This document shows positions 5,679 to 11,946 of a stretch of DNA of 17,529 nucleotides, one piece after another (the stretch's first letter is position 1; each line of letters begins with the position of its first letter). Made by a program: the position numbers and the translations under genes. Source of the stretch: Crenothrix polyspora. Its GTDB lineage: Bacteria; Pseudomonadota; Gammaproteobacteria; Methylococcales; Methylomonadaceae. The stretch is taken from the NCBI GenBank assembly GCA_945903675.1, contig CAMDOP010000032.1:1-17529 (forward strand), given 5' to 3'. Below the pieces are notes generated by a model, which saw nothing but the letters and a program-made list of their open reading frames with translations, ran no database searches and was not told the DNA's origin.

Positions 5679-7024
5679 TTATTAGGATTACCATCACCGG
5701 CTTTAATCAAGCCTAATGCACCCTTGCCGACAAAATTAAAGGCATGCGTAACCATTGGATAGAGACCATCTTCTGCCGTAGTAAATTCTATAATCGCCCC
5801 TTGGGCAGGTGCTAAATCGACGGCTTGTGCACCATAATGGCCTTTGTTTTCAGGTGTTAACTCTATACCTTCCTTGATAACCCGACTAAATATCGTACCT
5901 ACAATATGAAAGGAACTATCTTCATTAGGGCCAGCGTTGAGTACATACATCCGAACTTTCTTGCCGGTACCCACTTCAATAGGATGGTCTTTATATTGGT
6001 CAGCTACACCATTAAAAACCACATAATCAGGACTATGTAAACTCGCTTTATGTAAATTGGTAGTATGGCCTTCTTGCCCAACATAAAATTCACTTTGTAC
6101 AATGGAGAATTCATGATCGACCTTTGGTAAACCTTCGCGTGGTTCAACGATCACCATGCCGTACATGCCACTGGCAATATGGTGTAGTGCTGGGTTTGAG
6201 CCACAATGATACATCCATACACCAGCATAATCCGCACGCCATTGGTAAAGCTTTTCTTCACCGGGGTTGATACTGGTCATTTCATCATTCCATGCTACCT
6301 GGCTGGTAAGAAAGTCTATTGAATGAGCTAATTTATTGGAGGTTGGATTAGATAGATGAACACGTACTGTGTCACCTAATCGAACATGAATGACAGGGCC
6401 TGGAACATTTCCGTTATACGTCCATAGTTGCTGAGTTACACCCTTGGCTACAGTATTTAGCTTCTCTTCTGCTATCAGGTAAATATCATGAGTTTCAAAG
6501 GGCAGCAATGCCGGCACTTTTGGATCGTACGGCGAATAATTAGCTAATAGCGTTGTAGCTTTACTCTTAGCGTGTTGACCTTCACTATTGACAGTAATGG
6601 TGCCAGACATGCCAGCGTCTTTATGTCCAGGTAAAGAGCATAAGTACTCAAGACCTGAATCTGGAATATCTAAAATAGTTGATGCTTTTTGGCCTGGAGC
6701 AAGCATCAATTTAGTACCGTTTGAAAATACAATATCGTGAGGAATAGTTGCAGTATTGGAAACCGTAACAGCATAGCGACCTGATTTTACTACTTCGATT
6801 TTTGTGGGTGAGTAACTCATAGCGAGTATTTTGATGCTTAAATCACCACTGATGATTACTTCATCAGACTTAGTTTGACTAGAAGGTATTACTTGGCAGG
6901 CTGATAGAGCTATAGCTAATAGCATAATAACTACTCGAGTGTAGCGATCAGCATTCATAATGTGGTTTTGTATTTCCTGAGGCTGTTTGTTTTTAATTGT
7001 AGAAGACAATATTGGAGTATTCAT
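5675..7024 (-). CDS. Lipoprotein with N-terminal cupredoxin fused to an AniA/NirK-like copper oxidase lacking one type-2 copper ligand
   Basis: The protein has 449 residues. A lipoprotein signal, 'MLLAIALSAC' with Cys43, anchors it in the envelope. Residues about 57-146 form a cupredoxin with a complete type-1 copper set: His96, Cys129, His134 and Met139 ('YLCSLPGHKDAGM'). Residues about 178-442 align by eye with AniA/NirK nitrite reductases, including 'MYGMVIVEPREGLPKVD', 'YVVFNG' and 'SSFHIVG'. The type-1 set of that part is intact: His234, Cys274, His282 and Met287. Catalytic Asp237 and His373 are present, as are type-2 ligands His273 and His427. The third type-2 ligand, expected in 'HSIDFH', is Leu239, so nitrite reduction is doubtful. 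The start at 7024 has a strong AGGGGAG site; an internal Met23 start would give a shorter n-region. It is the first gene of the operon with DUF2231-cytochrome c. Confidence 0.85.
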   Translation of the reverse strand: MNTPILSSTIKNKQPQEIQNHIMNADRYTRVVIMLLAIALSACQVIPSSQTKSDEVIISGDLSIKILAMSYSPTKIEVVKSGRYAVTVSNTATIPHDIVFSNGTKLMLAPGQKASTILDIPDSGLEYLCSLPGHKDAGMSGTITVNSEGQHAKSKATTLLANYSPYDPKVPALLPFETHDIYLIAEEKLNTVAKGVTQQLWTYNGNVPGPVIHVRLGDTVRVHLSNPTSNKLAHSIDFLTSQVAWNDEMTSINPGEEKLYQWRADYAGVWMYHCGSNPALHHIASGMYGMVIVEPREGLPKVDHEFSIVQSEFYVGQEGHTTNLHKASLHSPDYVVFNGVADQYKDHPIEVGTGKKVRMYVLNAGPNEDSSFHIVGTIFSRVIKEGIELTPENKGHYGAQAVDLAPAQGAIIEFTTAEDGLYPMVTHAFNFVGKGALGLIKAGDGNPNK

Positions 7025-7045
7025 GACTCTCCCCTTATTATTACT

Positions 7046-7057
7046 ATCATCGATGAT
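7046..7057. promoter_or_regulatory. Palindrome ATCATCGATGAT upstream of NirK-like gene
   Basis: This perfect 12-bp palindrome lies 22 bp before the start codon of the NirK-like gene, just upstream of its Shine-Dalgarno site. It is a candidate operator. It does not match the Nsr, FNR or NnrR consensus sequences I know. Confidence 0.3.
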
Positions 7058-7155
7058 CGGTCGTTCAGATAGTAAATATTCAGATTGATCTATTAAAAAT
7101 ATGATAATTAGACTTTCATAACTTAATGATCAAAAATTACATAAAAATAACGGCG

Positions 7156-7204
7156 AACGATCCATAGAATACATTTTTAAAACTTTCTTACAGAAACGAT
7201 CCAT
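7156..7204. repeat. Two direct copies of AACGATCCAT
   Basis: The identical 10-mer AACGATCCAT occurs at 7156-7165 and 7195-7204, about 130-180 bp before the NirK-like start. The start-to-start spacing of 39 bp is close to four helical turns, which suits two bound regulator molecules on one DNA face. No regulator can be assigned. Confidence 0.35.
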
Positions 7205-7332
7205 TTCCAAAATATTCAAGGCTTTTATTGTTATTTTATGCAGCCGAAAATTTTAATTAACGATTGAAAAAATTCAATTATTGACACGTCTGTTTAAAGC
7301 GAATTTATGTGAAACAGATAAATTAGTTCACT

Positions 7333-7341
7333 CCCCCCCCC
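7333..7341. repeat. C9 homopolymer tract (G9 on the minus strand)
   Basis: Nine C residues in a row sit in an AT-rich intergenic region. Such tracts are prone to slippage and sometimes mediate phase variation when they lie in promoters or coding starts. Here no promoter or reading frame clearly spans it. Confidence 0.8.
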
Positions 7342-7502
7342 AAACAGCGCTTAATTTAATCAGTTAGTTAATACAAAAGATATTCGTAAAAATACTTATA
7401 GCATGTCAACATCTATCTAACGTCATGATTTAATTAACATAAATTAATGTGAGATACTAGCAGAAAGCACACAGAAAAAACGGAACAGTAAGTTAGAGAG
7501 GT

Positions 7503-7775
7503 TTATCTAATTCCAAAACTCGAAAAAATCTCATTAGATTCTAATGGGGCCACTATAACTTGATCGACTCGAGCGGTAATTGGTCCTTTGTTACACCATT
7601 GCACAAATTTCTCTAAGATATCCTCTTCAGCTTCAGCAACAATTTCTACCTGACCATCAGCTAAATTTCGGGTGTAGCCGTTAACACCTAGTTGCAGGGC
7701 TTTCTTTCGGGTAAAGGCACGAAAATAAACGCCCTGCACTCGACCAGATACTAACAACCTAACTCTAGTCAGCAC
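7503..7775 (-). CDS. acyP: Acylphosphatase
   Basis: This small cytoplasmic enzyme hydrolyses carboxyl-phosphate bonds such as acetyl phosphate and carbamoyl phosphate. I choose the GTG at 7775: it gives 90 residues, the usual family length, and has a GGAG site 8 nt upstream; the longer open frame to 7850 would only add residues buried in rlmKL. The signature 'LLVSGRVQGVYFRAFTRKKA' carries catalytic Arg19, and 'GYTRNLADGQVEI' carries catalytic Asn37. The start overlaps the rlmKL stop by 11 nt, which implies co-transcription and translational coupling. The C-terminus 'FSSFGIR' is close to the family's usual aromatic-rich end. No defects are visible. Confidence 0.92.
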   Translation of the reverse strand: MLTRVRLLVSGRVQGVYFRAFTRKKALQLGVNGYTRNLADGQVEIVAEAEEDILEKFVQWCNKGPITARVDQVIVAPLESNEIFSSFGIR

Positions 7776-9969
7776 GCTGAATGCTCCAGCAATAATGAAT
7801 ACGCTGATTTCTAGCAAAATCTTCAGGTATAGTGTCTTTACTAATATCAACTATTTTTAAATCAGCTAGCGCTTCTAAATCTATTTTAAAACGCCTGAAG
7901 TTAGTAGAGAAATATAAAACCCCATTAGGGGCCAGTAAGGAAGCCGCGTTATTGATTAGCGACACATGATCGTTTTGTATATCAAACACATCGGTCATGC
8001 GCTTAGAATTTGAAAACGTAGGCGGATCAAGAAATATTAAATCATATTGCGGTTTGTTTTCTTGCTTAGCGGCTACTGCCAACCAATCTAAACAATCGGC
8101 CTGAATGAACTCATGTTCGCCGCTGTTTTTATTCAAGGCCATATTGTTTTTGGCCCAAGCAATATAGGTATTGGACATATCAACGGTGGTTGTTGCTTTT
8201 GCTCCCCCCATTGCCGCATGGACGCTAGCACTCCCGGTATAAGCAAATAAATTCAAGAAACGCTTATCTTTAGCTTGTTTTTGTATCAGCATACGGATGG
8301 GGCGATGATCTAAAAACAAGCCGGTATCAAGATAATCTTCAAAATTAACCAGTAACTTGCAACCGCCTTCTTCAATAGTATGAAATTGTCCTAATTCAGC
8401 CTGTTTTTCATACTGATCGGTACTACGTTGTTTTTTACGTATTTTAAGAAAAACCTGTTCACGAGTGACGTTAAGCACTTTGGGTATTTCTGCTAACAAA
8501 GCCGCTAAACGTTGATCGGCTTTATGTTGATCTATACTTTTAGGTGGCTCGTATTCTTGAATATTAATCCAAGTTTGATCACCCTGATAGATATCGATTG
8601 CAACGGCATATTCAGGTAAATCGGCATCATAAACACGATAACAGCTAATGTTCTGCTGCTTAGCCCAACGAGAAAACTTCTTTAGATTCTTAGTTAAGCG
8701 ATTAGCAAACATGTCTGCGCCTATTGCCTCGACATGTTCAGTGCTATCAATATCCAATGCCTGAGTAATTCTATCTTCCTGAGTCTTGGCTTTGGGAATA
8801 AAGAAACTACTTTCTTCGATGTTCAAACGTAATAACTTACATTCCAAAGCACCATTAAACAAAGTGATAGGTTTTTGTGAACGGATGCCTAAACGAAAAC
8901 CCAACTCTGGATTACTAATAATCATGGCGGCTTTCCAGCCAACAAAATGGGCTTTTAGAGATTCACCAAATCTCTTATAAAGATCTGACGTTTCTTGCTC
9001 AGTCCCTAAACGCTCACCATAAGGGGGGTTACAAATTAACAATCCTGGCTTCCAACTACTTGCAGGGCTTGCATCTTCAATATCTCGACGTTCAACATGA
9101 ATTTTATGCTGCAAACCCGCATTGACAATATGAGCCAATGCCGTATTAACCGTCTGACGATTTTGATCAAAACCAACAATAATGGGTAAGGTTTCAATAC
9201 CTATCTTTTTACGCTGTTGCGCTTCGGTAAGTAACTTTTTCCAGCAGAGTGCATCATGTTTTTTCCAGCCTATAAAGCCGAAATAATCGCGCAACAAGCC
9301 CGGTGCATAATCAGCGGCAATCATGGCGCCTTCTAATAACAAGGTGCCAGAACCACACATGGGGTCGATCAGCGTACCCTGTTGTTTGGCAATCTGTGGC
9401 CAACCACAACGCAACAGCATAGCGGCAGCTAAGTTTTCTTTCATAGGCGCTTTAATATTAACATCCCGATAACCACGGCGATGTAGGCTTTCTCCAGAAA
9501 GATCTAAGCTAAGCTGGGCAAGTTCACCCTGCAAATACACATTAATACGAATACTAGGTTGAGCTGTGTCGATACTGGGACGTTGTTGAAACCTTTCCCG
9601 CATTTGATCAACGATGGCATCTTTAACTTTTAAGGCACCAAAATGAGTATTATTGATGGCCTCTGAATTCTTGGCGCTGAAACTCACCGCAAAGGTATCA
9701 TCTGGATTCATATGCTCAAACCAATCGATTTCTTGTATTCCCTTATAAAGATCTTCTTGGCTTTTAACTTCAAAAGAACTTAATACTAATAAAATTCGAT
9801 TAGCTGTTCTGGACCACAAGCAAGCACGATAGGCGGTTTCCAAGTCACCCTCAAAAGCAACACCCGCCATAGTGGCTTTGATTTGAGTAATTCCTAAAGA
9901 TTGTAATTCTTCAGTGAGTAAGGTTTCCATAGCCTTAGGCGTGGTAGCGAATAATTTATAGGTAGACAT
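7765..9969 (-). CDS. rlmL: Bifunctional 23S rRNA methyltransferase RlmKL (m2G2445 / m7G2069)
   Basis: This 734-residue cytoplasmic enzyme modifies 23S rRNA during assembly of the large ribosomal subunit; E. coli RlmKL is about 700 residues. The N-terminal half has a THUMP region (about 40-155), the SAM-binding 'DPMCGSGT' (202-209) and the catalytic 'NPPYGER' (314-320), which form the RlmL (m2G2445) module. The C-terminal half has 'GLFLDHRP' (550-557), SAM loop 'NLFAYTGSASVHAA' (573-586) and 'DPPTFSNSKRM' (648-658), which form the RlmK (m7G2069) module. The ATG at 9969 (MSTYKLF) is preferred over a TTG three codons upstream. Neither has a Shine-Dalgarno sequence, because the leader consists of pyrimidine-rich heptamer repeats. 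The acylphosphatase gene overlaps the 3' end. Confidence 0.95.
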   Translation of the reverse strand: MSTYKLFATTPKAMETLLTEELQSLGITQIKATMAGVAFEGDLETAYRACLWSRTANRILLVLSSFEVKSQEDLYKGIQEIDWFEHMNPDDTFAVSFSAKNSEAINNTHFGALKVKDAIVDQMRERFQQRPSIDTAQPSIRINVYLQGELAQLSLDLSGESLHRRGYRDVNIKAPMKENLAAAMLLRCGWPQIAKQQGTLIDPMCGSGTLLLEGAMIAADYAPGLLRDYFGFIGWKKHDALCWKKLLTEAQQRKKIGIETLPIIVGFDQNRQTVNTALAHIVNAGLQHKIHVERRDIEDASPASSWKPGLLICNPPYGERLGTEQETSDLYKRFGESLKAHFVGWKAAMIISNPELGFRLGIRSQKPITLFNGALECKLLRLNIEESSFFIPKAKTQEDRITQALDIDSTEHVEAIGADMFANRLTKNLKKFSRWAKQQNISCYRVYDADLPEYAVAIDIYQGDQTWINIQEYEPPKSIDQHKADQRLAALLAEIPKVLNVTREQVFLKIRKKQRSTDQYEKQAELGQFHTIEEGGCKLLVNFEDYLDTGLFLDHRPIRMLIQKQAKDKRFLNLFAYTGSASVHAAMGGAKATTTVDMSNTYIAWAKNNMALNKNSGEHEFIQADCLDWLAVAAKQENKPQYDLIFLDPPTFSNSKRMTDVFDIQNDHVSLINNAASLLAPNGVLYFSTNFRRFKIDLEALADLKIVDISKDTIPEDFARNQRIHYCWSIQRAD

Positions 9970-9982
9970 ATGGGCCAAAAAT

Positions 9983-10050
9983 GAAAGGTGAAAGGTGAAA
10001 GGGGAAAGACTAAGGGCTAAAGGCTAAAGGCTAAAGGCTAAAGGCTAAAG
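9983..10050. repeat. Heptamer tandem repeat array (consensus about TAAAGGC)
   Basis: Nine full 7-bp units and a 5-bp remainder lie in perfect phase: GAAAGGT twice, GAAAGGG, GAAAGAC, TAAGGGC, then four TAAAGGC and TAAAG. The last four full units are identical, so copy number is probably variable. The array sits 13 bp upstream of the rlmKL start and forms its leader on the minus strand. It resembles the short tandemly repeated heptamers known from several bacterial groups. Confidence 0.9.
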
Positions 10051-10109
10051 AATCACCTGAGCGATAGAAAAGAACGAACAGTTTAAGAGTAGTTATAAAT
10101 ACGAGAATT

Positions 10110-10150
10110 TAAAACGGTCGACTTAGTGTTATACCAAACCGACCGTTTTA
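10110..10150 (-). terminator. 11-bp hairpin downstream of the FKBP gene
   Basis: TAAAACGGTCG (10110-10120) and CGACCGTTTTA (10140-10150) form a perfect 11-bp stem with a 19-nt loop. It lies 33 nt past the FKBP stop and in the space between two heptamer arrays. The stem itself ends in U-rich sequence on either strand, so it could terminate transcription from the FKBP gene before rlmKL. Confidence 0.5.
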
Positions 10151-10180
10151 GCCTTGAGCCTTGCGCCCTTAGCCTTAAAC
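10149..10180. repeat. Inverted, degenerate copy of the heptamer array
   Basis: This stretch reads TTTTAGCCTTGAGCCTT..., and its reverse complement contains AAGGCTAA, GGGCGCAA, GGCTCAA and GGCTAAAA. It is thus a diverged heptamer array in the opposite orientation to 9983-10050. Together they flank about 100 bp and could pair into a long imperfect hairpin. Confidence 0.65.
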
Positions 10181-10182
10181 CT

Positions 10183-10656
10183 TTATTTAATTTTGACGAG
10201 TTCTACTTCAAATATTAACGTTGAATTAGGAGAAATTGGACCCGCTCCTTGTGAACCATAAGCTAAAGCAGCAGGTATATAAAAACGATATTTTGCACCT
10301 ACTGTCATTAATTGAACGCCTTCAGTCCATCCAGCAATTACTCGGTTTAATGGAAATGAAGTGGGTTCTCCACGACTGTATGAGCTATCAAACTCCTTAC
10401 CATCCAAGGTAGAACCCTTGTAATGTACCGTTACATTATCGGTTGCCGATGGTGTTGCAGTGCCTGTCCCTGGTATCAATATTTCGTATTGTAAACCGCT
10501 TGCCGTTGTTACGATATTTGCTTTTTTAGCATTCTCTACTAAGAATGCAGTACCTTCTGCTTTATTTTCTGCGGGTGAGGTAGCATTGGCAATTGAAAAC
10601 ATAGTAATTCCTATAATTAGAGCGGTGATAATTGAAATAAATTGAATTTTTGTCAA
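10183..10656 (-). CDS. Secreted FKBP-type peptidyl-prolyl cis-trans isomerase
   Basis: This 157-residue protein accelerates prolyl isomerisation during folding of exported proteins. A signal peptide (residues 1-25, ending 'SIANA') sends it to the periplasm. A short linker helix ('AENKAEGTAFLVENAKKA') replaces the long dimerisation domain of FkpA/Mip proteins. The FKBP domain begins at 'GLQYEILIPGTG' (54-65) and contains 'VTVHYKGSTLDGKEFDSSY', 'VIAGWTEGVQLM', 'YRFYIPAALAYG' and 'STLIFEVELVKI', all conserved active-site and core segments. The start is TTG at 10656, with AAGGTGA just upstream; the next Met lies within the signal peptide. The start region forms a perfect palindrome, AAGGTGTCACCTT (10655-10667). 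The gene is downstream of the transglycosylase-like lipoprotein and probably has its own promoter. Confidence 0.9.
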   Translation of the reverse strand: MTKIQFISIITALIIGITMFSIANATSPAENKAEGTAFLVENAKKANIVTTASGLQYEILIPGTGTATPSATDNVTVHYKGSTLDGKEFDSSYSRGEPTSFPLNRVIAGWTEGVQLMTVGAKYRFYIPAALAYGSQGAGPISPNSTLIFEVELVKIK

Positions 10657-10689
10657 GGTGTCACCTTATGTTGATATAAATGATCAGGT

Positions 10690-10698
10690 ATTTTAGCA
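10690..10698 (-). promoter_or_regulatory. Extended -10 promoter candidate for the FKBP gene
   Basis: On the minus strand the sequence reads TGCTAAAAT, a TG-extended -10 (TAAAAT, 5 of 6 consensus bases), 33 bp before the TTG start. A TTGATA lies upstream, but at 19 bp spacing, which is long. The site is in the short gap after the preceding gene. Confidence 0.4.
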
Positions 10699-10716
10699 AA
10701 AAATTAGCGTAAGTTA

Positions 10717-11301
10717 TCAATTGATTTTACAACCCTCTAATTGACTTTTAAAAAGCCTGGCGCGATTAGCGACTTTTTCAGCGACCCGCATTAAACCAGA
10801 TTTGTTTAAATACGTTTTGCGCCTATAACCTGCATTACCTTCGTGATAAGCCAAGTATAGGTTTTTTGCATCTCCTGTAGGTATGCCCAATTGATTATGA
10901 CTTACCGCGCAATACCAACCAATAAAATCGCTGGCATCGCCAAAATCATCACGATCAGCTGTCCAACTCCCCGTCTTATCGAGATAGTCTTGCCATGTCT
11001 GATCCAAAGCTTGTGCATAACCATAGGCACTACTTGGCCTAAACCAAGGAATAAAGCCTAATAACCAAATGCGTGGTGGCTTTGCATCAGCAACAAAATG
11101 GGACTCTTGATGCATGATCGCCATTTGTACAGGGATTGGTACACCCCATTTTTTATACGATTGCTGAGTATCCGAATACCAGTCATCTTTCTCTTTAAAC
11201 GTCGCACATAAATTATCACTATTTCTTGGAGGCATAGCAGTACATGCCGACAATGCACAGATAAACAATACTATTACTATTCTTTTCATAGATTTAACCA
11301 T
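10717..11301 (-). CDS. Lipoprotein with lytic transglycosylase (SLT-like) domain
   Basis: The protein has 194 residues. The N-terminus is a lipoprotein signal, 'IVLFICALSAC' with Cys20, so it should be anchored in the envelope. The catalytic-type motif 'IMHQESHF' (62-69, Glu66) and 'SAYGYAQAL' (91-99) match the lysozyme-like SLT fold, followed by 'LAYHEGNAGY' (150-159). Such enzymes cleave peptidoglycan between MurNAc and GlcNAc to give anhydro ends. Here a Pro/Trp-rich insertion ('PPRIWLLGFIPWFRPS') sits between the two motifs. A second ATG four codons later is an equally possible start; neither has a clear ribosome site. The gene is divergent from zur over 110 bp and might share its operator. 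The domain is fairly sure; the exact activity is inferred. Confidence 0.8.
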   Translation of the reverse strand: MVKSMKRIVIVLFICALSACTAMPPRNSDNLCATFKEKDDWYSDTQQSYKKWGVPIPVQMAIMHQESHFVADAKPPRIWLLGFIPWFRPSSAYGYAQALDQTWQDYLDKTGSWTADRDDFGDASDFIGWYCAVSHNQLGIPTGDAKNLYLAYHEGNAGYRRKTYLNKSGLMRVAEKVANRARLFKSQLEGCKIN

Positions 11302-11352
11302 AACAAAGTGGACTATAAATTTTTAATGCTGTTTCCACACCATGTCCATAAA

Positions 11353-11381
11353 TTGCTGCTATTAACTAATTGTTATATTAT
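11353..11381 (+). promoter_or_regulatory. Candidate zur promoter
   Basis: TTGCTG (11353-11358), a 17-bp spacer and TATTAT (11376-11381) make a sigma-70-like pair. The -10 matches 5 of 6 consensus bases and the -35 only 3 of 6. Transcription would start about 25 bp before the zur ATG. Confidence 0.45.
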
Positions 11382-11385
11382 TACA
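11371..11385. promoter_or_regulatory. Zur-box-like operator
   Basis: TGTTATATTATTACA is a 15-bp palindrome with one mismatched pair. It matches the gammaproteobacterial Zur core GTTATA-n-TATAAC closely. It covers the -10 of the candidate zur promoter, so zinc-loaded Zur should repress its own gene. It is 70 bp from the start of the divergent lipoprotein and might affect that gene too. Confidence 0.6.
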
Positions 11386-11411
11386 TCAGAACTTAAAATT
11401 TGGCTATATGA

Positions 11412-11900
11412 ATGACGTCACACACAGAACTGGATCAACATACTTTTGAACATAATCATAATCAATGTGTCAGCCTTGCCTTAGATACTGCACAACAGTT
11501 ATGTAATGAGCGCGGCGTGCAATTAACGACTATTCGTTTCCAAGTACTCAGTCTTATTTGGGAAAGCCATAAAGCGGTTAAAGCTTATGAGTTATTAGAT
11601 AGACTTAGACCTTTACAAGCCGCAGCAAAGCCAGCAACCATTTATCGAGCTCTGGATTTTTTAATTGAACAAGGCTTGATTCATCGTGTGGAAAGTCTTA
11701 ATGCTTTTGTAGGCTGTCGCAGCTCAGGCCAACAACATGAGCAACTACTTCTCATCTGTAAACTCTGTGAGCAAGTCGATGAACGTGCCGCCACGGATGT
11801 CATGACTGCTTTGTTAGAAGAGTTACAACAAGCGGGCTTTATGGCTCATAGCAAGGCAATTGAAATTCATGGCATTTGCGCTAACTGTAGCTCTAAATGA
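11412..11900 (+). CDS. zur: Zinc uptake regulator Zur (Fur family)
   Basis: This 162-residue cytoplasmic repressor senses zinc and shuts off zinc uptake genes. The winged-helix part includes 'AKPATIYRALDFLIEQGLIHRVESLNAFVGC', nearly superimposable on E. coli Zur. The structural zinc site is Cys116, Cys119, Cys156 and Cys159 ('ICKLC', 'GICANC'). The regulatory site residues all correspond to E. coli Zur: His91, Cys102, His109 and Glu124. The N-terminus is about 12 residues longer than in E. coli and His-rich (His4, His10, His14, His16), perhaps an extra metal-binding tail. A Zur-box-like palindrome overlaps its promoter. A symporter gene follows 46 bp downstream on the same strand and may be co-transcribed. 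Confidence 0.92.
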   Translation: MTSHTELDQHTFEHNHNQCVSLALDTAQQLCNERGVQLTTIRFQVLSLIWESHKAVKAYELLDRLRPLQAAAKPATIYRALDFLIEQGLIHRVESLNAFVGCRSSGQQHEQLLLICKLCEQVDERAATDVMTALLEELQQAGFMAHSKAIEIHGICANCSSK

Positions 11901-11946
11901 TTCTATATAAGTGCGCCCTACCCTACTTATTTAAGGCGCTGATGTC

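Larger units (their letters stand above)
7025..7502. other. 478-bp intergenic stretch upstream of the NirK-like gene
   Basis: No ORF of interest is visible. Next to the NirK-like start lie a 12-bp palindrome, ATCATCGATGAT (7046-7057), and two direct copies of AACGATCCAT (7156-7165 and 7195-7204, start to start 39 bp). These could be operator sites for the copper operon. Farther out are a C9 homopolymer (7333-7341) and a plus-strand TTGACA (7281-7286) with a poor -10, TTTATG (7304-7309), 17 bp away. A minus-strand TTGACA lies at 7404-7409 with no good -10. I see no terminator for the copper operon's upstream neighbour and no recognisable RNA. Confidence 0.5.

Noticed and set aside
7070..7135. 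FNR-like half sites (TTGAT / ATCAA) upstream of the NirK-like gene
   Set aside because: Half sites occur, but none pair with the correct 4-bp spacing; AT-rich sequence produces such halves by chance.
7776..7850. N-terminal extension of the acylphosphatase to 7850
   Set aside because: It lies wholly inside rlmKL; the GTG at 7775 has a GGAG site and gives the usual 90-residue length.
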